Below, piece by piece: positions 1 through 5,617 of a stretch of DNA of 5,751 nucleotides (position 1 is its first letter; every line of letters starts with the position of its first letter). The DNA comes from Phycisphaerales bacterium. GTDB taxonomy: Bacteria; Planctomycetota; Phycisphaerae; Phycisphaerales; SM1A02. The stretch lies in NCBI GenBank assembly GCA_007125255.1, contig SLDM01000285.1, positions 1-5,751 on the forward strand. The letters run 5' to 3'. The notes under the pieces were generated by a model, which saw nothing but the letters and a program-made list of their open reading frames with translations, had not been told where the DNA came from and ran no database searches. Both the position numbers and the translations under genes were made by a program.

Positions 1-770
1 CGGAGCAGTCGCAGCAGTTCATCCTCGATCGATCGCTCGTTCCGCAGGCGGGCTTCGAGGTCGACCACCTCGCGGGTGACGTCCTCGCCGCGGGAGCTCT
101 CCCGGGAGACCTCGCCGAGTTCACGGAGTTCGGTCATGACCTCGCCGATCCGATCGCTGCGGACACGAAGTGTGAGCGAACCCCGCAGACCGTCCCGGCT
201 GTCAGACAGTGTCGACTGTTCGATGAACTCGCCCCGGGCTTCACTGATGAGGGTCGATGCCAGGGTGAAGGCGCTGCGGGCATCAGGGACGAGCAGTTCG
301 AGCGTGATCCGATGAACGACATGGCGCGGAACGCCGAACTCCAGATCGATGCTGCCAGTGCCACTTCCGCTGCCGGTGGCCCCGGGCGCCGGCGGTGCGG
401 GGGGCTCTCTCCGCCGGGCGGGCATCTCCAGCTCGCCGGTTGGAGGCGATGAGCGTTCGGGTTCGGGTGAGCGGATGGAGACGAGGGGCTCATCTGCCGT
501 CTGCCCCGGGAAAAACACACTGACCAGGCCGACACTCGCGGTCAGGAGCAGGACCGCCGCGGCCGCGAGGGTCGCGGGACGAAAGCGCCGTGTCGCCGCG
601 ACATCGGAGGCGGCCTGCTGAGCCCCTTCAGTCTCTTCACGGGCCGAATCGTCGCCCCGGCCGCTGCGTTCAGCGGCAAGGGCGCGCCGCCACAGTCCGG
701 CCGGTTCGCCGCGCCACTCCGTCAACCGGCGAAGATCCTGTTCGAGTTTTTCGGGTTCGGGCGTGTTCAT
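1..770 (-). CDS. DUF4349-domain membrane protein, possible anti-sigma factor (3' end cut by window edge)
   Basis: 256 codons are visible; the C-terminus lies left of the window. Residues 1-62 are a hydrophilic, probably cytoplasmic segment beginning MNTPEPEKLEQDLRRL, with no Cys and so no zinc anti-sigma motif. Residues 66-87 form one membrane segment, followed by a Pro/Gly/Ser-rich linker at 98-140. From about residue 150 the sequence matches DUF4349: a strand-rich part (RITLELLVPDARSAF), a GSLTLRVRSDRIGEVMTEL stretch, then the family hallmark DVTREVVDLEARLRNE at 230-245, which starts a coiled coil. Known DUF4349 proteins often carry a second membrane helix after the coiled coil; that part is not visible. 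The ATG overlaps the sigma-factor stop as ATGA, and GAGAGG lies 7 bases upstream inside the sigma gene, so translation is probably coupled. Gene order and topology suggest a membrane-bound regulator of the sigma factor. The family call is strong; the anti-sigma role is inference. Confidence 0.87.
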   Translation of the reverse strand, partial: MNTPEPEKLEQDLRRLTEWRGEPAGLWRRALAAERSGRGDDSAREETEGAQQAASDVAATRRFRPATLAAAAVLLLTASVGLVSVFFPGQTADEPLVSIRSPEPERSSPPTGELEMPARRREPPAPPAPGATGSGSGTGSIDLEFGVPRHVVHRITLELLVPDARSAFTLASTLISEARGEFIEQSTLSDSRDGLRGSLTLRVRSDRIGEVMTELRELGEVSRESSRGEDVTREVVDLEARLRNERSIEDELLRLL

Positions 771-1309
771 GTCGCCACCTCTCGGTTGAGACGGGTCCGC
801 AGATCCTTCAGGGCCGCGTTCAGTCGTGACTTGACCGTTCCGAGCGGAATCTCGAGAACGTCCGCCACCTGAGCCAGCGTGAGATCGCGGGGATAACAGA
901 GCAGGATGAGTTCGCGCTGAGCGGAACCGAGCCGGTCGACCGCCGCTCGAAGTGTCGCCGGATCATCGGGCGACGGTGGGGGAAAGTCGGAGTCGGAACG
1001 GATCTGCCCCGACTCCGCGAACGCCTGGTGTCGCTCATTGTGCCGGCTCCGGCGTTGCTGGAGGGTCCGGCAGGCGTTGACCGTGACCCGGTAGAGCCAG
1101 GTTCTGAACGAACTGTCCCCGCGAAAGGAACTGCGGTAACGGATGACGCGCAGCCACGCGTCCTGAACCGCATCGCAGGCCAGGTCGCGCCGGCCCGAGA
1201 GCAACCCGCAGGCGAGGCCGAGCAGGGCGGTTTCGTATCTCCCGGCCAGTTCGCCCAGGGCGGAGTCGTCACCGTCCTGAAACCGGCGAAAGAGTTGCTC
1301 GTCAGTCAT
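767..1309 (-). CDS. ECF (group 4) RNA polymerase sigma factor
   Basis: A 180-residue sigma-70-family factor of the usual ECF length, made only of sigma-2 and sigma-4 domains. Region 2 spans about residues 8-95, with the core-binding/-10 recognition stretch DAVQDAWLRVIRYRSSF near 46-62 and RTWLYRVTVNACR at 69-81. A variable Pro/Asp-rich linker covers about 97-117. Region 4 spans about 118-175, with helix-turn-helix motif LEIPLGTVKSRLNAALKDLR at 152-171, which contacts the -35 element. The frame stays open far upstream, but the ATG at 1309 is chosen because GAGGA lies 6 bases before it, an ECF-type promoter sits just upstream, and a protein starting MTDEQLFRRFQDGDDSA begins where ECF factors normally begin. 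There is no C-terminal sensory extension. The stop overlaps the start of the DUF4349 gene by four bases, making a two-gene unit. The inducing signal is not evident. Confidence 0.95.
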   Translation of the reverse strand: MTDEQLFRRFQDGDDSALGELAGRYETALLGLACGLLSGRRDLACDAVQDAWLRVIRYRSSFRGDSSFRTWLYRVTVNACRTLQQRRSRHNERHQAFAESGQIRSDSDFPPPSPDDPATLRAAVDRLGSAQRELILLCYPRDLTLAQVADVLEIPLGTVKSRLNAALKDLRTRLNREVAT

Positions 1310-1315
1310 GGGCGG

Positions 1316-1320
1316 TCCTC
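1316..1320 (-). promoter_or_regulatory. Ribosome binding site of the sigma-factor gene
   Basis: GAGGA on the minus strand, 6 bases before the ATG at 1309. It decides the start, because the same frame is open for hundreds of bases upstream. Confidence 0.7.
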
Positions 1321-1344
1321 GGGTCGCGGGGCCTGATGCGTGCA

Positions 1345-1373
1345 TTGGACCGCCGAGGAGTCGGACTGGTTCA
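1345..1373 (-). promoter_or_regulatory. Predicted ECF-type promoter of the sigma/DUF4349 unit
   Basis: On the minus strand a -35-like TGAACC (1368-1373) is separated by exactly 17 bases from a -10-like GTCCAA (1345-1350). ECF promoters generally have an AAC-containing -35 and a GTC-containing -10, and ECF operons are commonly autoregulated. Transcription would start near 1337-1340, giving a leader of about 30 bases that contains the GAGGA ribosome site. A run of seven A on the minus strand (1406-1412) lies further upstream, rather far for a classical UP element. Assignment rests on motif, spacing and position only. Confidence 0.6.
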
Positions 1374-1448
1374 CCGGAATCTCGAAATCCCCGCGGATTC
1401 GTGACTTTTTTTCCCGGCACGATGTTCGCTCTTCGCCCCCCGGACGGC

Positions 1449-1507
1449 CCCGGGCGTTGTGCAGGTGATCTCGAGGAACCGAACGCGCCGCCACCCGGAC
1501 GTTGTGC
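1449..1507. repeat. 14-bp direct repeat in the divergent intergenic region
   Basis: Two copies of CCCGGRCGTTGTGC, at 1449-1462 and 1494-1507, differ at one position (G versus A) and start 45 bases apart. The second copy supplies the proposed -35 of the plus-strand gene. The pair could be an operator for a dimeric or cooperative DNA-binding protein, or chance in GC-rich DNA. No protein is implicated. Confidence 0.35.
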
Positions 1508-1531
1508 CCGGGAACCGGCGGACGATACACT
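1502..1531 (+). promoter_or_regulatory. Possible sigma-70-type promoter of the zinc-ribbon membrane gene
   Basis: TTGTGC (1502-1507) and TACACT (1526-1531) are separated by 18 bases and sit about 37 bases before the proposed start codon. They match the housekeeping consensus at 3 of 6 and 4 of 6 positions, so this is a weak call supported mainly by position and by the leader length it gives. Confidence 0.3.
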
Positions 1532-1555
1532 GGGGAGCCGCAACGACTCGACTGC

Positions 1556-1561
1556 GGGGAG
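1556..1561 (+). promoter_or_regulatory. Ribosome binding site of the zinc-ribbon membrane gene
   Basis: GGGGAG ends 6 bases before the GTG at 1568 and only 3 bases before an adjacent in-frame GTG at 1565. The spacing favours 1568 over 1565 and over a TTG at 1502, which would put the proposed promoter inside the gene. Confidence 0.55.
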
Positions 1562-1567
1562 CCGGTG

Positions 1568-2236
1568 GTGGCACGATCGCTCTACAACCTGCGTGGTGGT
1601 CACTGTCCACACTGTGGCGGCCGTCTCGTGGAGTCCTCCACCGACGGATGTCCCGACTGCGGACGGAGGACGGATGATTCGCCGGTTCGCAGGGAACCGC
1701 GGCGCGTGGTCCGGGCTGCCGCCGCCGTGTCGCCCGGACAACGTGTTCCGATTTCGTGGCGCGTCATCGCGACGGTGCACCGCGCCGTGGCGAGTCTGCT
1801 CTTCCTGTTCGGCGCGATCGCAGTCGGCCTGACGAGCGCCCTTCTGATGGTGAGCCTCTTCGGTTCGCTCGCCGCGCTGATGACGATGATGGCGGTGGGG
1901 GCGAACCCGGTTGCTCCCGGCAGCGTCAGTGGCGTGACGATGATGCTGCCGATCCCGGATCTCTTTCTCTTCGGCGCGGTCTGGGGTCTTCACCTCTTCG
2001 GCTGGCTGGCGTTGATCAACGGCGCGGCCCTCTATGTGACCTCGATCGGTCTGAGAAGCGGCCGGACGTGGGGCCTCGCGGGTACGACCGCCGTGCTCGT
2101 TCCCTGGCTGCTGGGTGCGGCGCTGATCGCGCGGTCCGCCTTCGCCCATGGCATATACGGGACCAGCGCCGCAGCGCTTTTCATCGCGCTCTACTGCCTC
2201 ACCGCCGCCATCGTCCTCTGGTCAAACAGAGCATGA
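1568..2236 (+). CDS. Zinc-ribbon multi-pass membrane protein of unknown function
   Basis: 222 residues from a GTG start. The N-terminus carries a small zinc ribbon: two CxxC pairs, C13/C16 in CPHCG and C28/C31 in CPDCG, 11 residues apart, preceded by YNLRGG. This resembles the CPxCGYDLRG...CPxCG modules frequent in planctomycete membrane proteins, with the YNLRG placed before rather than after the first pair. A basic, presumably cytoplasmic linker follows (about 33-65, rich in Arg). The rest is hydrophobic, with four or five membrane segments at about 72-92, 94-112, 131-160 (one long or two short), 168-188 and 197-218. It ends shortly after the last segment. The gene is transcribed away from the sigma factor and runs into a convergent arrangement with the VWA gene. 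No enzymatic motif was seen; the family is not recognised beyond the ribbon-plus-membrane architecture. The ribbon may bind nucleic acid or protein, or be purely structural. Confidence 0.82.
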   Translation: MARSLYNLRGGHCPHCGGRLVESSTDGCPDCGRRTDDSPVRREPRRVVRAAAAVSPGQRVPISWRVIATVHRAVASLLFLFGAIAVGLTSALLMVSLFGSLAALMTMMAVGANPVAPGSVSGVTMMLPIPDLFLFGAVWGLHLFGWLALINGAALYVTSIGLRSGRTWGLAGTTAVLVPWLLGAALIARSAFAHGIYGTSAAALFIALYCLTAAIVLWSNRA

Positions 2237-2302
2237 CCCGCGCGGCGGCGCGCAACCCGCGCCGTCCGGATCGTGCCCGCGCCGCTCGCGTCGTGGCCTT
2301 CC

Positions 2303-2331
2303 GCCGCTTCGCCCGGGGGGGGCGAAGCGGC
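2303..2331. terminator. Perfect GC-rich hairpin between convergent genes, likely bidirectional terminator
   Basis: GCCGCTTCGCCC (2303-2314) and its exact reverse complement (2320-2331) form a 12-bp stem closed by a five-G loop. It begins 66 bases after the zinc-ribbon gene's stop and lies past the end of the VWA gene on the other strand, the place where a shared terminator is expected. Neither strand has a clear U-tract after the stem, so it is not a textbook intrinsic terminator; it may act as a weak terminator or an RNA 3'-end stabiliser. Confidence 0.5.
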
Positions 2332-2362
2332 TCCAGACCACTCACGCCCGTTGCTCTACTTC

Positions 2363-2437
2363 GTCACTGCGTCACATAGTCACTCCGCCCGGCCCTCCCC
2401 TTCGTGCCTTCTTCCGACTTCGTCACTCAGTCACTTC
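2363..2437. repeat. Two clusters of 8-bp-periodic GTCACTNN repeat
   Basis: GTCAC occurs at 2363, 2371 and 2379, an exact 8-base period over three units, and again at 2422 and 2430, the same period over two units. Each cluster opens with ACTTCGTCACT (2358-2368 and 2417-2427, 59 bases apart) and is followed by CGCCCGG and then a TTCGTGCC/TTTGTGCC word, so the clusters look like degenerate copies of one larger unit. They lie between the hairpin and the end of the VWA gene and encode no protein. Confidence 0.55.
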
Positions 2438-2461
2438 GCCCGGTGCCTTTGTGCCATTTCT

Positions 2462-5400
2462 TCACTCCTCCCTCTTCTTCCTCTCCATCTCCTCCCGCAA
2501 TCTCTTCTTCCGCTCGAGCAGACTTTCGCGCATGCCTGCTTCTCCCTGCACGCCCGCTGACGGATCGGCCTTCTTTCCGGCCTTCTCTCCGGTCGGCTCG
2601 CGGCGGTCGCGGACGGGGGCGCCGTCCCGGTCGGAGAGAGTCTGTTTCTGCGCCGCGCCGTCCTTGCTCCCGGTGCGGCTCTCCCGTCCGAGCAGGGCAT
2701 CGAGGGCGCCGGAGACACTGCGGGTGCGATCTTCGCTCTGATCGCCCTGGTTCTTCTCCCGCTTGATGAGACGGATCGGCGGCGGGGCGACGCGGCCGGT
2801 ACCTCGCAGTTTGCGGACACCCTTCGACTGGGCCTCCTGCTGCTCATCGAAGCGCCGGCTGACGCCGCGGAGGGCGTGGAGCGTCTGCTGGGCCCGTTCC
2901 GCCTTGGTGCGCCACGGCGTCACCTTCGCGATCGCGGCGGCAAAACCGGCGGCGACCATCTCCCGATTCCAGGCGATCCGGCGATTGGCGATATCCAGAA
3001 GCAGCGCGATGAAGGTCCACCACAGGAGCGTGGTCCAGATCGGCATGATCGAAGAACTCGGTTCCATGCCCGCGCGGTCGAAGAGCATCGCTTCTTCCGG
3101 CAGGTTGATACCCAGTCGGCGGCCGCCGGTGATCTCGGCGACCTCTTCCATGAGGGCAATATCGGCTTCGTAGCGCCGGAACTCATCACTCACCGCGCGG
3201 CTGGCTCCGCCGATGACCGGCGCGAGCTGTCGCGTTCCCCGGCGCGGGCTGAGGGCGACCACGTAGCTGCCCGCCTCGTTGGCGGGAACATCCGCCTCGT
3301 ACCGGCCCGGACCCGTCTGGCGCAGGCGCAGCGACTGGGTCCGGCCTTCAGGTCCGTACACGGTTCCTTCCACGAGCAGATCGTCGAGCAGTCCTTCCTC
3401 GGGATCCGCCGCTTCAAGGACCATCTGCAGGCGGTTGTCGCGGATCGTGGTTACCAGTTCCGTTTCCGGGCTGACCGCGGCCCGCGCGGTGGAACGGATG
3501 AGCTGCAGCCAGAACGCGGTGGCTTCGGGCCAGTCCATCCAGTCGCGCGACCACCGCCCGCCGAAGTCGCTGGTGAACGCCGCCACCCGACCGAGGCCGG
3601 CCTGCCAGACCGCCAGGAGCGGCTCGCCATCCGGATGCGTCATGTCGAGCGAGACCGTCGGGTCGGCCCGCGGCGCGGTAACGACCAGGCCGCGCAGCGG
3701 GGGGGCGTTCTCCATCCCGACGGTCAAGGTCGATCCGGTCGGCTGCACGACCGGTTCAAACGGACCCTCCTTCAGGAGCGGCTGGTTGAAGTCCTGGACC
3801 GAATCGACCAGCACGCGCGGCAGCGTGCGGGGATTGCGCACGTGGTAGAAGACGCTGCCGGTTGCATCGGCGATCATCTGCAACTGGGCCTGGTCGATCT
3901 GGTCGCCCACCCCGATCGTGGTAATCGTCACGCCGGTCCGGGACATCTGCTCGACGAACTCATCCATCGTCGGGTCGAGCGAGATGCCGTCGGTGAGTAG
4001 GACCATGTGTTTGGTCTCGACATCGAGATCGCGCATCATCTCCCAGCCGAGGCGAAGTGCGGGCTCAATGCGCGTCCCCCCCGCCGCGCGGATGGTGCGG
4101 ACTTCCTGGGCGAGCCGCTGCGGATCGTCATTCCGCTGCATGGGAATATGGATGTCCGCGCCATGGTCGAACGCGACCACGCCGACGTACGTTTCCCGGC
4201 GGAGCGACTCGATCGCGAGGGCGGCGCCTTCGTTGGCGACTTCCTGCTGGGTCGCCCGCGCGCCCGCGACCGGCCGGTTCATCGAGCCGGATTTGTCGAT
4301 CACCAGCACCAGCGCCGCCGACGGCGCCCGCAGCTCATCGGGCGGATCGAGTTCGATCGGGAGAATCTCCGCCAGCGCCGTCCGCGTCCATCCCCCGGCC
4401 CCGAAGCTGCGGGTTCCGCCGAGCATGATCAGTCCGGTTCCCATGCGGTCGACCGAGTCGGCCAGAAGCTGGTGCTGCTCGCCGGAGAGGTCGTAGGAGG
4501 GAACGTTGTCGAGCACGATCAGGGTGTAGTTCTGCAGGGAGAGCAGGTCATCCGGCAGCATCGCCGCGGAGATCACCTCGACGTCGATCTCGGCCCGTTG
4601 CAGGATCAGGGCCAGGGGATGGCGCCGGGGATCGTCATCCTGGCTGACGATCAGGACTCGCCCCCGGCTCGGGGTGGCGGTGAACGCCTCGGCGCGGTTG
4701 TTCTCCGGCAGCGCATCATCTTCCGGATTCTCCGGCTCGAAGATCGCCTCGAAACGATTGACCGGCGTATCGCCCAAGGTCACGCGGGCCAGATGCACCG
4801 ATTGCCCTTCCGGCAGATTGACGCGGCGGCTCGTGCCCGGTTCGCCGGGCGTGAGATCGACCGCCTGCCCCTCGCGGCGCAGGATCAGCCGGCCGGGGGT
4901 CGGCTGGGTCGCCTGCATCACGATGCGGAGCGAGACGGTCTGGTTCGGCTGGGCCGTCGGCGGCGCTTCGACGCGGACGACCTGCACGTCGTTGGCGATG
5001 CGGTAATCGATCGGCACGATGTCGATGGGGACGTTGCCCGCGCCCGCGGCCCGACGGGCGGCCTCGAGGGCATCTCCCGTCGTCTCGTTTCCGTCGCTGA
5101 TCAGGACGAGCCGCCGGGCGGTATCGCCGGGCATCATCGCCAGCCCGAGACGAATCGCCTCCGCGATGTTCGTGCCGTCGAGCATCGGCAGGTCGAGGTT
5201 GTCATCGACGTAGGGACCGCTCGTCGGGGCCGCGGTGGCGATCGCCTGTCCGTCGAAGGCGACCAGCCCGAAGCGATCGCCTCGCTCGCGATCATCGACC
5301 GCGGTGCGCAGCCAGCGACGAATGGAGTCGACGTTGCTCGCGCCGGGTTCGTCGGGAATCGGCGGCAGCTCGGCAAAGCGGCGCATCGATCCGCTCACAT

Positions 5401-5617
5401 CGACGAGACCGATGACGGTGAGCTGATCATGTTCGCGCACCGCCTGAGGCCCGGCCAGCATGCCGAGAACGAGCACGATCAGCACGATGCGCAGAGCGAT
5501 CGCGAGCACGCGGCGCAGCGGATCAAAGGTCCGCAGCCAGCGCCAGCTGAGGAGGATCAGCGGGACGAAGAGCAGCAGGAGCAGAAAGATCGCGGGCTGA
5601 TCAAACCGGAGCGTCAC
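2462..5617 (-). CDS. BatA-like membrane protein with two VWA domains flanking a GATase1-like domain
   Basis: A 1051-residue membrane protein. Membrane helices lie at about 8-24 and 36-55, joined by a basic loop (RWLRTFDPLRR), which places the following region in the periplasm. VWA domain 1 (about 66-205) has a complete MIDAS metal site: D73/S75/S77 in DVSGSM, T149 and D175 in ISDGN. A beta-rich segment (about 209-310) follows. A GATase1-like domain (about 318-425, resembling PF07090) has LIMLGGTRSFGAGGW. VWA domain 2 (about 435-605) also has an intact MIDAS: D441/S443/S445 in DKSGSM, T515 and D543 in LLTDG. Then come a conserved GLGRVAAFTSDFGGRW region (674-689), a beta-sandwich-like part (720-790), a third membrane helix (about 858-876), and a charged cytoplasmic tail (877-1051) ending in a Lys/Arg/Glu helix. 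The protein has no cysteine, so the GATase-like part cannot be a cysteine amidotransferase. The GTG at 5617 is the first start after an in-frame stop. It overlaps the upstream gene's stop as GTGA. Such proteins are common beside MoxR ATPases, but function is unknown. Confidence 0.92.
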   Translation of the reverse strand: MTLRFDQPAIFLLLLLFVPLILLSWRWLRTFDPLRRVLAIALRIVLIVLVLGMLAGPQAVREHDQLTVIGLVDVSGSMRRFAELPPIPDEPGASNVDSIRRWLRTAVDDRERGDRFGLVAFDGQAIATAAPTSGPYVDDNLDLPMLDGTNIAEAIRLGLAMMPGDTARRLVLISDGNETTGDALEAARRAAGAGNVPIDIVPIDYRIANDVQVVRVEAPPTAQPNQTVSLRIVMQATQPTPGRLILRREGQAVDLTPGEPGTSRRVNLPEGQSVHLARVTLGDTPVNRFEAIFEPENPEDDALPENNRAEAFTATPSRGRVLIVSQDDDPRRHPLALILQRAEIDVEVISAAMLPDDLLSLQNYTLIVLDNVPSYDLSGEQHQLLADSVDRMGTGLIMLGGTRSFGAGGWTRTALAEILPIELDPPDELRAPSAALVLVIDKSGSMNRPVAGARATQQEVANEGAALAIESLRRETYVGVVAFDHGADIHIPMQRNDDPQRLAQEVRTIRAAGGTRIEPALRLGWEMMRDLDVETKHMVLLTDGISLDPTMDEFVEQMSRTGVTITTIGVGDQIDQAQLQMIADATGSVFYHVRNPRTLPRVLVDSVQDFNQPLLKEGPFEPVVQPTGSTLTVGMENAPPLRGLVVTAPRADPTVSLDMTHPDGEPLLAVWQAGLGRVAAFTSDFGGRWSRDWMDWPEATAFWLQLIRSTARAAVSPETELVTTIRDNRLQMVLEAADPEEGLLDDLLVEGTVYGPEGRTQSLRLRQTGPGRYEADVPANEAGSYVVALSPRRGTRQLAPVIGGASRAVSDEFRRYEADIALMEEVAEITGGRRLGINLPEEAMLFDRAGMEPSSSIMPIWTTLLWWTFIALLLDIANRRIAWNREMVAAGFAAAIAKVTPWRTKAERAQQTLHALRGVSRRFDEQQEAQSKGVRKLRGTGRVAPPPIRLIKREKNQGDQSEDRTRSVSGALDALLGRESRTGSKDGAAQKQTLSDRDGAPVRDRREPTGEKAGKKADPSAGVQGEAGMRESLLERKKRLREEMERKKREE

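Noticed and set aside
318..1005. Plus-strand open frames opposite the DUF4349 and sigma genes
   Set aside because: They are shadows of conserved minus-strand domains and show no motif, ribosome site or plausible composition.
1502..1567. TTG start at 1502 for the zinc-ribbon protein, adding 22 residues
   Set aside because: It has no good ribosome site and would start inside the proposed promoter; GTG at 1568 has GGGGAG at good spacing and leads straight into the ribbon.
1310..2149. Extension of the sigma-factor frame to a 460-residue protein
   Set aside because: The added N-terminal 280 residues are low-complexity and Arg-rich, lie antisense to the zinc-ribbon gene, and would bury the promoter and ribosome site of the sigma gene.
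2358..2437. CRISPR array
   Set aside because: The repeated words are 5-11 bases with an 8-base period and no spacers of constant length; they do not have the repeat-spacer structure.
2876..4000. A 374-codon open frame on the plus strand within the VWA gene
   Set aside because: Same reasoning: Arg/Gly/His-rich shadow with no recognisable motif, opposite conserved coding sequence.
3415..4664. Active glutamine amidotransferase in the middle of the VWA protein
   Set aside because: No cysteine is present anywhere in the protein, so the standard nucleophile is missing; only the fold-level resemblance is kept.
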